Source of the DNA: Bin87 sp963666865
GTDB taxonomy: Bacteria > Chloroflexota > Dehalococcoidia > Lucifugimonadales > UBA3495
Reading direction: 5' to 3'
Length of the DNA stretch: 64,000 nt
Assembly (NCBI GenBank): GCA_963666865.1
Contig: OY763072.1
Location: forward strand, 2,356,001 to 2,420,000
The number at the start of each line of letters is the position of its first letter. The first letter of the stretch is position 1. The position numbers and the translations under genes are program-made. Shown piece after piece: positions 1 to 9,002 of the stretch. Below the pieces are notes generated by a model. That model searched no databases. It worked only from the letters and a program-made list of their open reading frames with translations, and was not told the DNA's origin.

Positions 1-2299
1 GTAATGAGTTGCTCACTACGCTTACCGAGCTGAAGGCCATGGCCAACGCCGCCAGAATCGGGTTCAGAAAGCCCGCGTCACCGAAGAAAAAGGTCAGACC
101 GTTCGGGACGCCGCCCAAAGCGGCAAACACCGGGTAAAGAACGCCCGCCGCCACTGGGATCAGCATGGTGTTGTAAAAGAACGCCCAGAAGAGATTTTGC
201 CGTATGGTGCGCATCGTCGTCCGCGACAATTGCAGGGAGGTAGCAACACCCGCCAGATCGTCGCGCATCAGCGTAATGTCGGCCGACTCCCTTGCTATGT
301 CCGAACCGGCGCCCATTGCGATCCCCACATCGGCCAACGCCAGAGCCGGGGCGTCGTTGATCCCGTCGCCCACCATTGCAACCACGTTCCCGTCCGCCTG
401 CAATCTGGTTATGGCATCCGATTTGTCGCTCGGCAGCATCTCCCCATGCCATTCATCTACGCCGCAAATGGATGCCACTGCGGAAGCCACTTCGGGTCGG
501 TCTCCGGAAAGCATGATGGTGCGGACGCCCATGCCCCGCATCGCGGCCACCGCCGGCTGCGCCCCCGGTTTTACGGTGTCCATCACCGCAATGACGCCGA
601 GCACGCCACCTCCGCGGGCGACGAACATGGGGGTGTTTCCCTGTCGCGCCAACTCATTTGCCGTGCCTGACATTTCGTCGCACACCGGGATTCCCATTTC
701 TCCCATCAGCGCCGCGTTGCCCACTGCGATGGGTTCACCGTCGAGCACGCCGCTTACGCCGAATCCCCGGTGTGCGGCGAACTCGGCGGCCCCGGCAAGC
801 GTTAGCCCTTCTTGTTCCGCATGACGACGCACCGCTGCTCCTATGGGGTGCTCGGACAACAACTCGACCGAGGCCGCGGAAGTCAGCACCAAATCCTCCG
901 TGACTCCCGCCGCCGGAACGATGTCCGTCACCTGGAGCCGGCCCGTGGTCAGGGTTCCGGTCTTGTCCAGAGCGACCACATTTACGCGATGGGCGGTTTC
1001 CAATGCCGTCGCGCTGCGGATCAATATGCCCGACTCGGCTGATCGGCCGACCCCAACGATAATGGCCGTGGGCGTGGCGAGGCCCAGCGCACAGGGACAG
1101 GCGATGATGAAAACCGCCACCAAGGTCAACATGGCATAACGGATCGACGGGTCAGGTCCCAGGAAGAGCCACACCACTGCCGCCGCCAGCGCGATCAACC
1201 CCACTGAAGGCACAAACCAGGCAGCGACCCGATCCGCGAGACGCTGCACTGGAGCCGCCGATCCCTGGGCTTCCTCAACCAACCGGATAACCTGCGCCAA
1301 TGTCGTGTCCCCGCCGACGCGGGCAGCGCGCATCAAGAAAGCGCCTGTTCCGTTCATCGTCCCGGCGAATACGGAACCTCCCGGGGACTTTTCAGCCGGC
1401 ATACTCTCACCGGTCAAAGCCGACTGGTCCACGGTGGTGACGCCGCTGGTGACTTCTCCGTCCACCGGGATCTGTTCGCCTGGCCGCACCGCCAAAGTAG
1501 CGCCGACTTCAACCCGGTCCACAGGAACATCCACCACGGCACCGTCGTCCGCCATCAGGTGGGCAGTTTGGGGGCGCAGATCCAACAGCCTGCCGATAGC
1601 ATCTGACGTTCGCGATAACGCCCGCGCCTCCAGCCACCTGCCTAGCAGTATGAGTGCGACGATGATGGCCACCATCTCGAAATGCAGTTGATGTCCTGCG
1701 TCTGCCATGGTTTCGGGCGCAACGATCATCAACAACGTCGCAACGACGCTGTATCCGTAAGCGACGGAGGTTCCCAAGGCAATCAGCGTGTGCATATTGG
1801 GCCGCAGTCGGCGCAGCCCGGCCCAACCGGCGACGTAAAAGAACCAGCCGGCCCAGAATTGCACTGGCGTTGCCACCGTCCACAGCAGTAACGGATACCA
1901 CCAGCCCAGAGCAAACAGTCCGGATACCCAGGGGAACGCCGGAAAACTGCCCAGCAGCAGCGCTACGCCGGCCGCTATCGCTACCACCAGTCGCACCCGC
2001 AGCTTCTTTTCTTCACGCGCTCGTGGCGTATCCGCATCCGCTCCGCGCGCGCTGTCAGCCACCGGAACCGTATCCATGCGATAGCCGGCGTCGCCAACGG
2101 CTTTGGCCAGGGTTGCAACATCAGGAGCCGGGGCGCCGTCGGCGGCCAGGCTGATGGTGGCCCGCTCCGTCGCCAGGTTGACGCTCACATCAGACACTCC
2201 CTCGACGGAGCGCAGCGCCTCGCTGACATGGTAAACGCAGGCCGCGCAGGTCATGCCGGCCACGGGAAAGACCAGCGTTTTGGAACTCTGTTGCGACAT
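1..2299 (-). CDS. copA: Copper-translocating P-type ATPase (CopA-like), 3' end cut by window edge
   Basis: Integral-membrane P1B ATPase that exports Cu(I) using ATP. The frame stays open from an ATG at 2299 to the window edge, about 766 codons; the family is usually about 800 residues, so only the C-terminus is missing. An N-terminal heavy-metal domain carries GMTCAAC with metal-binding Cys18 and Cys21. The intramembrane CPC motif is at residues 401-403, the phosphorylation site DKTGT starts at Asp445, and the hinge motif GDGIND is at 644-649. CPC plus a single CxxC domain fits the Cu(I) subgroup, though silver or another soft metal is possible. A likely chaperone or CsoR-type regulator is not in view. 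It is divergent from the MFS gene at 2438. Confidence 0.95.
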   Translation of the reverse strand, partial: MSQQSSKTLVFPVAGMTCAACVYHVSEALRSVEGVSDVSVNLATERATISLAADGAPAPDVATLAKAVGDAGYRMDTVPVADSARGADADTPRAREEKKLRVRLVVAIAAGVALLLGSFPAFPWVSGLFALGWWYPLLLWTVATPVQFWAGWFFYVAGWAGLRRLRPNMHTLIALGTSVAYGYSVVATLLMIVAPETMADAGHQLHFEMVAIIVALILLGRWLEARALSRTSDAIGRLLDLRPQTAHLMADDGAVVDVPVDRVEVGATLAVRPGEQIPVDGEVTSGVTTVDQSALTGESMPAEKSPGGSVFAGTMNGTGAFLMRAARVGGDTTLAQVIRLVEEAQGSAAPVQRLADRVAAWFVPSVGLIALAAAVVWLFLGPDPSIRYAMLTLVAVFIIACPCALGLATPTAIIVGVGRSAESGILIRSATALETAHRVNVVALDKTGTLTTGRLQVTDIVPAAGVTEDLVLTSAASVELLSEHPIGAAVRRHAEQEGLTLAGAAEFAAHRGFGVSGVLDGEPIAVGNAALMGEMGIPVCDEMSGTANELARQGNTPMFVARGGGVLGVIAVMDTVKPGAQPAVAAMRGMGVRTIMLSGDRPEVASAVASICGVDEWHGEMLPSDKSDAITRLQADGNVVAMVGDGINDAPALALADVGIAMGAGSDIARESADITLMRDDLAGVATSLQLSRTTMRTIRQNLFWAFFYNTMLIPVAAGVLYPVFAALGGVPNGLTFFFGDAGFLNPILAALAMAFSSVSVVSNSL

Positions 2300-2385
2300 G
2301 GTTGCAGGTACACCGGAGCGATGACTGGATTACGTACCGAACTAGCTACATTATAGCAGTGGATGATAATGAGACGGCCTTTTCC

Positions 2386-2415
2386 TTGACATGCCGTTTA
2401 CACCGGGAGCATACT
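2386..2415 (+). promoter_or_regulatory. Putative sigma-70 promoter of the MFS gene
   Basis: A perfect -35 TTGACA (2386-2391) lies 18 bp upstream of a CATACT -10 (2410-2415, four of six consensus bases). The start codon at 2438 follows closely, leaving a short leader with a GGGAGAAG ribosome site. It lies in the divergent gap with copA. Confidence 0.5.
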
Positions 2416-2437
2416 GCCTCAATTCAGGGAGAAGATC

Positions 2438-3976
2438 ATGTCGGCAGTCAATTTTAAGCCCGCGGAATTCGCGATCGCCGGTCAGCGCATCCACTACGCT
2501 TGGGTGATTGTCTTCATCACCGCGCTGATGCGTTTGGTATCGTCGTCCTTCCGAATGTCTTTCCCCGCTCTGGTCCCCATTATCGCCGAGGTCTTCGGCT
2601 GGAGCCAGGGCCTTATTCTGTTTGCATTCTCGTTGCAATGGGTGGTATCGGGTATGTTCGGCCCGCCGTCCGGATGGCTCGGCGACAGATACGGAGCACG
2701 GTTTACGCTGACGTTGGGCGCGTCTCTCTACATCGTCAGCATGATCCTGGCTGGATTCATGACCGAGCTCTGGCATCTTTACCTGTTCTTCGGCGTCATG
2801 CTCAGTGCTTCCATGGGAATATTCCAGGTGCCCCTAACGGTGTCGGTAACATCCTGGTTCCGCCGCCACCTGGGGTTGGGCATGGGGTTGCTCCAGTCAT
2901 CCCAAGGCGTTGGGCCGGTGATCGTGCCGGCCATCATGGTGGGTTTGGTGGCCTTTTTCTCCTTGGGACAGGGGCAGCAATGGGCCGAAGCTGTACCAAT
3001 TTTCAGCGCCGACAGCATCGGAATCAGGATGGCGTTCTGGATCCCCGGCATCGTCGGCGGGGTGATACTCCTGTCGCTCACCCGGCTGTTCCACAACTCC
3101 CCGGAGGACGTGGGAATGCGTCAACTGGGCGCCGACCCCAACGAGCCGCTGCGCGCCGCTCCCACCACCGGGAGAGGAGCCAAAGAGCGCGCCCGGGTTT
3201 TCCTCCGTCAGGCGCGCAAAACCGGTACCTTCTGGAATCTGGTGGGCATCCATTATTGGGGTTGCGCCGGCCATGCCATCATTATCATGTTCCTCCAGGT
3301 TATGGTGGTGGACCTGCTGCGCCCGGCGGAAGGGTATCAGGGAGTGGACAAAGCGCTGGTCGGGGCTTCGGCAATCGGCATCACCATCGCCGGCACCATG
3401 CATCTCACCAGCACCATCACCCGGTTCGCCGCGCCCATCGCAGCCGACCTGTTCGGCAGCAAGTGGGTGATGGCCGCCTGCTTCACCCTCCAGTTCGCCC
3501 CCGTCCTGATTCTCCTGTTCGCCAACGAACTTTGGATGTTCTACCTCTTTGCCGTGCTGTTCGGCATCGGATTCGGCGGCGAGATGTCGGCCTTCCCCAT
3601 CATCAATCGCCAGTACTACGGACGGGCCCCCATCGGCAGCGCCTATGGTTTCCAGATGATGGGAGCCGGCGCGGGCATGGCCAGCGGTGCGCTGTTGGGC
3701 AGCGGTCTGTTCATCGGCGTTACTGAACTTGGCTTTCCTATCATATTCAACAACCCCTACTGCTGGACGATCCTGCTGTCCTTCGTCATGAGCCTGGGCG
3801 GGGTGATCGCTATCCTGTGCCTGCCCGATACCCACAATCACCAATTGCCCGATTGGGAGGATCACCTGGCTCCCGAATTCCGTACCGACGCGGCGCCGGC
3901 GGCGCCGGCTCCAGCCACGACCGCCCCCGCCGGAGGCTCTCCAGCGCCGGCTCCAGGCTCCGGCGACGGGAACTGA
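2438..3976 (+). CDS. MFS transporter, oxalate/formate antiporter-like
   Basis: A 512-residue membrane transporter with about 12 hydrophobic segments. The loop after TM2 carries an MFS motif A form (GWLGDRYGAR), and the overall pattern resembles the OFA/monocarboxylate branch (single substrate not predictable). Between TM6 and TM7 there is a long charged loop rich in Arg. The last 35 residues are an Ala/Pro-rich tail that is probably cytoplasmic and disordered. The ATG follows AGGGAGAAG. It stands alone, with its own promoter upstream and a hairpin terminator at 4005 downstream, and is divergent from copA. Confidence 0.85.
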   Translation: MSAVNFKPAEFAIAGQRIHYAWVIVFITALMRLVSSSFRMSFPALVPIIAEVFGWSQGLILFAFSLQWVVSGMFGPPSGWLGDRYGARFTLTLGASLYIVSMILAGFMTELWHLYLFFGVMLSASMGIFQVPLTVSVTSWFRRHLGLGMGLLQSSQGVGPVIVPAIMVGLVAFFSLGQGQQWAEAVPIFSADSIGIRMAFWIPGIVGGVILLSLTRLFHNSPEDVGMRQLGADPNEPLRAAPTTGRGAKERARVFLRQARKTGTFWNLVGIHYWGCAGHAIIIMFLQVMVVDLLRPAEGYQGVDKALVGASAIGITIAGTMHLTSTITRFAAPIAADLFGSKWVMAACFTLQFAPVLILLFANELWMFYLFAVLFGIGFGGEMSAFPIINRQYYGRAPIGSAYGFQMMGAGAGMASGALLGSGLFIGVTELGFPIIFNNPYCWTILLSFVMSLGGVIAILCLPDTHNHQLPDWEDHLAPEFRTDAAPAAPAPATTAPAGGSPAPAPGSGDGN

Positions 3977-4004
3977 ACCGATCCTCGCAGATGAACTCGT
4001 TCAC

Positions 4005-4040
4005 CCGGGGGCGATCGCTTGATCCGCCCCCGGTGGCTTT
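4005..4040 (+). terminator. Hairpin terminator after the MFS gene
   Basis: A 9-bp perfect stem (CCGGGGGCG with CGCCCCCGG) around a 10-nt loop, followed by tggcttta. The T tract is weak, so termination efficiency is uncertain. Confidence 0.5.
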
Positions 4041-4136
4041 ATGGCTTGGTAACAGTTATTATGCTCAAAAATACACTTTATCCGCCGAAGTTTCTCCCCA
4101 TCGGCGAGGAGCACGCGAAGTAACGGAGGTATTACC

Positions 4137-5126
4137 ATGGCAGACGGAATCACCATCCTCGTCGGCACCGCCGGGCAGGGCGTAATGCGCAGCACCGACA
4201 GTGGCCAATCCTGGCGGCGCGTCGGCATCACCCAGGGCATCCACTCCGATGCGGTCGTCCGATGCCTGACTCCCATTCCGGGCAGCGAGTCCAGCGTCCT
4301 CGCCGGTTGTGACCGGGGCATCATCCGCAGCGATGACAACGGCGACACCTGGCGTTCCATAGACACGCCCATGAACGGCACCGCAGTGTGGGCCATCGCC
4401 TTCGACCCGAACAACCCCCAGGTCGGTTTCGCCGGCACCGGCACTCCTGACCCGTGCCAGATCTATCGCACCCGCGACGGCGGAGCGACGTGGGAACTCC
4501 GCCCCTGTGAGGTCGCCGCCGAGTGCCCTGCCGTGGGCGTGCCCCGCGTCACCGGCATCGCCGTGGACCCCACCAACAGCAGCAGCGTTTGGGTTGGTAT
4601 CGAGGTGGACGGCTTGCGCCACAGCTCCGATGGCGGCGACACTTGGGAAACCGTCCCCCACCAGGACATCCCCAACCTAGATATCCACAACGTTACCGTG
4701 ACCTCCGGCCCGCCTCACCGCGTGGTGGTGATGGTCAACGATGACGTGTTCCTGACCGAGGACGACGGCGGCACCTGGCGCAACCTGGACGTGCGCCAGA
4801 ACTTCCCCCTGGGTTACCCTCGCGGCATCAAGGTGAAGGCCGACGACCCGCAGACCATCTTCACCACCTTTGGAGACACCACACCCGGCTCCACCGGTGT
4901 CGTGATGCGCTCCACCGACGCCGGAGCAACCTGGAACAGCCTGCCCCTGCCGGTGGAACCCAACACCGCCATGTGGGTAGTCAACTCGCAACCACAGAAC
5001 CCGGATTTCCTGCTGGCTGGAAGCCGCTACGGCTACCTGTACCAGTCCGACGACGCCGGCGCGTCCTGGAACAAGTTAGACCGAGAGTTCAGCGAAATCT
5101 CCTCGGTGCTGTGGTTCCCCAACTAG
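4137..5126 (+). CDS. ASP-box (BNR) beta-propeller protein
   Basis: A 329-residue protein made of repeated blades with the ASP-box signature S-x-D-x-G-x-T-W: STDSGQSW, SDDNGDTW, TRDGGATW, SSDGGDTW, TEDDGGTW, STDAGATW and SDDAGASW. That is about seven copies, matching a seven-bladed sialidase/VPS10-type propeller. There is no signal peptide, so it looks cytoplasmic. Catalytic residues of sialidases are not evident, so no enzyme activity is claimed. The ATG is preceded by GGAGG at 7-nt spacing. Genes like this are commonly called WD40/YVTN/BNR-like repeat proteins or exo-alpha-sialidases by automated annotation. Confidence 0.85.
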   Translation: MADGITILVGTAGQGVMRSTDSGQSWRRVGITQGIHSDAVVRCLTPIPGSESSVLAGCDRGIIRSDDNGDTWRSIDTPMNGTAVWAIAFDPNNPQVGFAGTGTPDPCQIYRTRDGGATWELRPCEVAAECPAVGVPRVTGIAVDPTNSSSVWVGIEVDGLRHSSDGGDTWETVPHQDIPNLDIHNVTVTSGPPHRVVVMVNDDVFLTEDDGGTWRNLDVRQNFPLGYPRGIKVKADDPQTIFTTFGDTTPGSTGVVMRSTDAGATWNSLPLPVEPNTAMWVVNSQPQNPDFLLAGSRYGYLYQSDDAGASWNKLDREFSEISSVLWFPN

Positions 5127-5139
5127 CGCGCAAAAATAC

Positions 5140-5167
5140 CGTCATTCCCGCTTTCGTGGGAATCCGG
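5140..5167. repeat. Short inverted repeat, family B (CGTCATTCC type)
   Basis: ATTCCC and GGGAAT arms around a short GC-rich loop, preceded by the family's CGTC. Related copies are at 37677, 42955, 46407 and 59192. It lies just after the propeller gene and may also act as a transcript end. Confidence 0.6.
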
Positions 5168-5174
5168 AAACGGA

Positions 5175-5202
5175 GTAGGGGCGAATAATTATTCGCCCCT
5201 AC
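5175..5202. repeat. 28-bp palindrome, family A, core AATAATTATT
   Basis: Perfect 28-bp palindrome: arm GTAGGGGCG, core AATAATTATT, arm CGCCCCTAC. Identical to the copies at 19555 and 55334. It sits between two convergent genes. Confidence 0.95.
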
Positions 5203-5209
5203 CGCTGGA

Positions 5210-6163
5210 TCAGAACCAGTTGGCCTTGTCCACGACATTGCGCAGTTCCCGCCCTTCGTTGAAACGTTTGCAGTTGTCGATAAAGAGCTCGGTGCGCCGG
5301 TCGTCGAGATACGGCCCATTGCCGGCCACGTGAGGCGTGATGAGCACGTTGGGCATACTCCACAGTGGGTGCCCCGCCGGCAAAGGTTCGATCTGGAACA
5401 CATCCAGCCCGGCGCCGGCGATTTCACCCTCCCTGAGAGCATCCACCAGATCGTCGAGAATTACGGTAGCGCCCCGACCAATGTTGATGAAGAACCCGCT
5501 GTTCTTCATGGCCTGAAACTGCGCCATTCCGAACATTCCCTGCGTCTCCGGCGTTTCCGGCACGGTTACGACGACGAAATCCCCGCGCGGCAGCACGGTC
5601 AATAGATCATCGGGCCGGTGCAGTTCCGCCACTCCCTGTGTCGGCTCCGGCAGCCTGGGATCAACGCCCAGCACGGTCATCCCGAACTCCGCGCACAGCC
5701 GGGCGGCTTCACCGCCGATGCCTCCCACCCCGACGACGACTGCCGTGGCCTCGGGCAGGTAGATGGTCTCGTAACCCTGCCGCCACACTCCGGCCACCTG
5801 CTGGGGTATGTACACCTGCAATCCCCTGGCGAAGGCCAACAGCAGCGACATGATGTGGGCGCTGATGTGGTCGTTATAGATCTCTCTGGTGTTGGTGACC
5901 ACCACGTCGCTGTCGATCAGTGATTGGTGATAATACCCGGCGCGCGGTCCAGCCTGCGGGCAGGCAATCCACTTGAGGTTCTGACCGCGTTCCAGCAGTT
6001 CGGGCACAATGTCTCCGAAGGCCGCGTCAGCATCTCCGATTACCTCCATGGCTTCCCCCACCGTGGGGCAGACATGAACGTCGATGTCGGGAATCTCTTC
6101 GCGCAACCGCCCTTCCCAATGCTCCTGGTAGTTGGGCGGACAGATCACCAGCTTGAATGCCAT
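5210..6163 (-). CDS. D-isomer-specific 2-hydroxyacid dehydrogenase
   Basis: A 317-residue cytoplasmic NAD(P)-dependent oxidoreductase that interconverts 2-keto acids and D-2-hydroxy acids. The Rossmann motif GVGGIGG is at 145-151, followed by an acidic residue in the family pattern (VLGVD) that favours NAD. INIGRG, the catalytic Glu region (VFQIEPLP) and the catalytic His in TPHVAG (about residue 278) are all present. An upstream in-frame ATG exists at 6238, but the ATG at 6163 is preferred because AGGGAGG lies just before it. The substrate is unknown. It is divergent from the hydantoinase-like gene at 6333. Confidence 0.9.
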   Translation of the reverse strand: MAFKLVICPPNYQEHWEGRLREEIPDIDVHVCPTVGEAMEVIGDADAAFGDIVPELLERGQNLKWIACPQAGPRAGYYHQSLIDSDVVVTNTREIYNDHISAHIMSLLLAFARGLQVYIPQQVAGVWRQGYETIYLPEATAVVVGVGGIGGEAARLCAEFGMTVLGVDPRLPEPTQGVAELHRPDDLLTVLPRGDFVVVTVPETPETQGMFGMAQFQAMKNSGFFINIGRGATVILDDLVDALREGEIAGAGLDVFQIEPLPAGHPLWSMPNVLITPHVAGNGPYLDDRRTELFIDNCKRFNEGRELRNVVDKANWF

Positions 6164-6332
6164 GGGGCTAACCTCCCTTTTGCCGTCCGGTTTTGCCACT
6201 GTGCATTGTAATCCCATATGGCTCCGGGGGTTAGCCACAGTCGTCCCCCTGGTTTTGCGCTATACTGCGCCCATCCAAACCGGCCTGAGCCAGCCTACCG
6301 CGAGCCCACGCCGTACCCGGAGGGCATAAATT

Positions 6333-7757
6333 ATGCTGGATTTGATTATTCGCGGCGGACAGGTGGTCACGCCCTGGGGCGTGGGCGACTGGGACGTCTG
6401 TATTCAGGGCGAGAAGATTGTCGCCATCACCGCGCCCAACACCATGACTGACGACGTGGACCGTGTCATCGACGCCACGGGCAAGATCGTCGTGCCCGGC
6501 GGTATCGAACCCCACGCCCACATCGACGCGCCCATCATGGGGCCGGGCAACCTGCGCACCGCTCCGCCAGAGCAGGTCAGCCGCGCCGCCCTCTTCGGCG
6601 GCACCACCACCCTGCTGGACTTCGCAATCCACCATCCCGGCAACACCATCGACGAGGCTATCCAGGAACGCAACAACTCCTGGCGGGGCAACTCCTACGC
6701 CGACTACGCCCACCACCTGATGCTGCTGGGCGAGATACCCCAGCGCACCCTGGAATCCCTGCACGAGTACATCGAAGGCGGTTGGGCCAGCGTCAAGATT
6801 TTCACCACCAACATCCGCCCGCCGGAAATGTCCGGCGAACCCCGCAAGGTCGGCATGGGCCACCTCCACGACCTGATGGAGGTCATCCAACGCAACAGCG
6901 CCATGTTGCTCGTCCACTCCGAGGACGATGACATGGTGCAGTATATGTACGAAAAGCTCCAGCGCGAGGAGCGCAACGAGTGGTGGAACATGCCTCTCGT
7001 CCACAGCAACGAGTCCGAGGACGTATCCTTCCGCCGCGTCTTGCGCGTCGCCGAGTGGACCGGCGCGCCGGTCTATTTCGTCCACGTCAGCGCCCGGGAG
7101 GGCATCAACGCCATCGGCGAGGCCCGCAACCGGGGCGTCCCGGCTTATGGCGAAACGCTGCACAACTACGCGTGCTTCAACGCCAACAACTACAAGGAAG
7201 AGAACGGGATGAAGTACCACACCTACCCGTCTCTCAAGTCGCCCGAAGACGCCGCCATGCTTTGGAAGGGCATCGCCTGGGGCGGCCTGCACACCATGGC
7301 CACCGACGAGTACTGCACCAACTGGAGCCTGAAGATCCAGGGCAAGTCCGTCCGCGACGTTACCGGCGGACACAACGGCGCGGAGACGCGGGTGGGCATC
7401 ACCTACAGCGAGGGCGTCTCCAAGCGCGGAATGTCCCTGCAACGCTTCGTGGATGTGACCTCGGCCAACTGCGCCCGCATCATGGGCCTGTACCCCCGCA
7501 AGGGCGCCCTGGCCCCCGGCAGCGACGCCGACATCACCCTCATCGACCCGTCCATCAAGAAGCGCCTCACCATGGACGATTTCCACATCAGCGACTACAG
7601 CATCTGGGAGGGCTTCGAGATCGAGGGCTGGCCTGTCATGACCATCATGCGCGGCACGGTGGCCGTGGAGAACGGCCAGCTAGCCGCTCCGGCCGGCTTC
7701 GGCCAGTGGCTCCCCCGCAAGGTGGACCGGGAGGTGACGAGCCGCCCCATTGGCTAA
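6333..7757 (+). CDS. Dihydropyrimidinase/hydantoinase-family amidohydrolase
   Basis: A 474-residue cyclic-amidohydrolase of the D-hydantoinase/dihydropyrimidinase group, cytoplasmic and expected to hold two metal ions. Metal ligands are His61 and His63 (HAHID), a Lys155 in WASVKIF that would be carbamylated, a His in HSED (about 195) and HVS in VYFVHVSA. The strand-8 Asp is in ATDEYCTNW; most dihydropyrimidinases have DH there, and here the next residue is Glu, so the substrate may differ. It could open hydantoins, dihydropyrimidines or related ring amides. The ATG has GGAGG 9 nt upstream. A strong terminator follows at 7787. Confidence 0.88.
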   Translation: MLDLIIRGGQVVTPWGVGDWDVCIQGEKIVAITAPNTMTDDVDRVIDATGKIVVPGGIEPHAHIDAPIMGPGNLRTAPPEQVSRAALFGGTTTLLDFAIHHPGNTIDEAIQERNNSWRGNSYADYAHHLMLLGEIPQRTLESLHEYIEGGWASVKIFTTNIRPPEMSGEPRKVGMGHLHDLMEVIQRNSAMLLVHSEDDDMVQYMYEKLQREERNEWWNMPLVHSNESEDVSFRRVLRVAEWTGAPVYFVHVSAREGINAIGEARNRGVPAYGETLHNYACFNANNYKEENGMKYHTYPSLKSPEDAAMLWKGIAWGGLHTMATDEYCTNWSLKIQGKSVRDVTGGHNGAETRVGITYSEGVSKRGMSLQRFVDVTSANCARIMGLYPRKGALAPGSDADITLIDPSIKKRLTMDDFHISDYSIWEGFEIEGWPVMTIMRGTVAVENGQLAAPAGFGQWLPRKVDREVTSRPIG

Positions 7758-7786
7758 CGGAGCGGGATTTCTGCTACGGAAAATCG

Positions 7787-7826
7787 CAACACGCCCCGGC
7801 GACTGATGGCCGGGGCGTGTTGTTTC
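7787..7826 (+). terminator. Strong rho-independent terminator
   Basis: A 14-bp perfect stem (CAACACGCCCCGGC and its complement) closes an 8-nt loop and is followed by tttccgtt. It ends the amidohydrolase transcript and lies between convergent genes. Confidence 0.8.
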
Positions 7827-7867
7827 CGTTATGAAACCAAAGCGTCGTGCCAAATCCGGCTCGCCGG

Positions 7868-8377
7868 TTAACGCCCGAAGGGCCACCACCATTTGCGCCC
7901 CCCTCCGCTGCTGGCGGCCTGTCGCGCCGCCGGAGGCGTGCCCATTACCAGGGGCCGTTCGCTGAGGACATCAAGTTGACCGACCACCGCGTCAAAACGC
8001 GGCACGTCGATGGGCTTTCGACAGAACCGCGACGGCGGGATGTTGTACGAAAAGAGCAGGCTCTGCTCTGCGGCTGTTCCGGTCAAGATCATCACCGGAA
8101 TGTTCCTCAAATTAGAGTCCTCGTTCATTTCGGCCAAAACCTCCTGCCCGCTCTTTCTGGGCAGGTTCAGGTCCAAAAGCACCAGATCCGGCCGGGCGGT
8201 GTACGCATACTCGCCCTGACGGCGGAGGTACGTCATGGCGACCTCTCCGTCTTCCACGACCGCAAAGTTCACGGCGTACTCCGAGTCTTTCAGGATCTCT
8301 TCCGTCAGTCTGGCGTCGGCGGGGTTATCCTCAACCAGCAGTACCTCGATGGGGTTTTCCGAAGAGCGTGTGGTCAT
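7868..8377 (-). CDS. Rcp1-type single-domain response regulator with aromatic tail
   Basis: A 169-residue CheY-like receiver. Acidic residues sit in VEDNP (about 16-19), the phosphoacceptor is Asp69 in LLDLNLP, the Thr switch is in LTGT and the conserved Lys is at 121 (RKPID). The LLDLNLPRKSG signature is typical of Rcp1, the partner of cyanobacterial phytochrome kinases. There is no output domain. A 35-residue tail ends in GGGRKWWWPFGR, a basic-aromatic stretch that could touch the membrane. The ATG has AAGGAGG 9 nt upstream. It is the last gene of a kinase-receiver-receiver operon. Confidence 0.92.
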   Translation of the reverse strand: MTTRSSENPIEVLLVEDNPADARLTEEILKDSEYAVNFAVVEDGEVAMTYLRRQGEYAYTARPDLVLLDLNLPRKSGQEVLAEMNEDSNLRNIPVMILTGTAAEQSLLFSYNIPPSRFCRKPIDVPRFDAVVGQLDVLSERPLVMGTPPAARQAASSGGGRKWWWPFGR

Positions 8378-8472
8378 AGCACTCTACCTCCTTCATGGTA
8401 GCTCGGAACCTGCGCGTCGGAGACGCTGACTGGAGCCGAACGCGTCAAACAGAACGGGCGCTCATCGCGAAC

Positions 8473-8922
8473 TCAGTCCGGCGGAAGCTTTACGATGGTG
8501 AGCCAAAACCCCTCAATCTTGGTGACGACGTCGATGAAGCAATCCAGGTCCACCGGCTTGGTGACATAAGCGTTGGCGTGGTGGTAGTAGGAATTGAGGA
8601 TATCCCCCTCGGCCTCCGAGGTGGTCATCACCACAATGGGGATGGCAAGCAGATTCGGATCGGTTTTCACCTCCTCCAGCACCTCGCGTCCGCTCTTGCG
8701 GGGCAGATTGAGGTCCAGCAGAATGATGTCGGGACGCGGGGCGGTGGAGTAATCACCCTCCCGCCTGAGGAACGCCATGGCTTCTTCCCCGTCGCCAACC
8801 ACCGACAGGTTGTTGTTGATCCGGGTGTCCGCAAAAGCCTCGCGCGTAAGCCGCACGTCACCCGGGTTATCCTCCACCAGGAGGATCTCTACCGGCCGGC
8901 GTCGTGGGGGTGTCGTCGTCAT
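8473..8922 (-). CDS. Rcp1-type single-domain response regulator
   Basis: A 149-residue receiver, closely related to its neighbour at 7868. The phosphoacceptor is Asp70 (LLDLNLPRKSG), the switch is MTTSE and the conserved Lys is at 122 (VTKPVD). It has no output domain or long tail. A GTG at 8931 would extend it by three residues but overlaps the AGGAGG ribosome site, so the ATG at 8922, 8 nt after that site, is preferred. It lies between the histidine kinase and the second receiver, so both are likely phosphorylated by the same kinase or form a relay. Confidence 0.92.
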   Translation of the reverse strand: MTTTPPRRRPVEILLVEDNPGDVRLTREAFADTRINNNLSVVGDGEEAMAFLRREGDYSTAPRPDIILLDLNLPRKSGREVLEEVKTDPNLLAIPIVVMTTSEAEGDILNSYYHHANAYVTKPVDLDCFIDVVTKIEGFWLTIVKLPPD

Positions 8923-9002
8923 CTGTTTCACCTCCTGCTCCGCGCTGTTGGAATTGGTTGTGATGTGGCTTGCCAGTGGGGCTCTGGCGTCGTGCGCTGA
9001 TC

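Noticed and set aside
197..2154. Several small plus-strand open frames in the first 2 kb
   Set aside because: They are antisense shadows of the copper ATPase, which shows all P-type ATPase motifs in frame.
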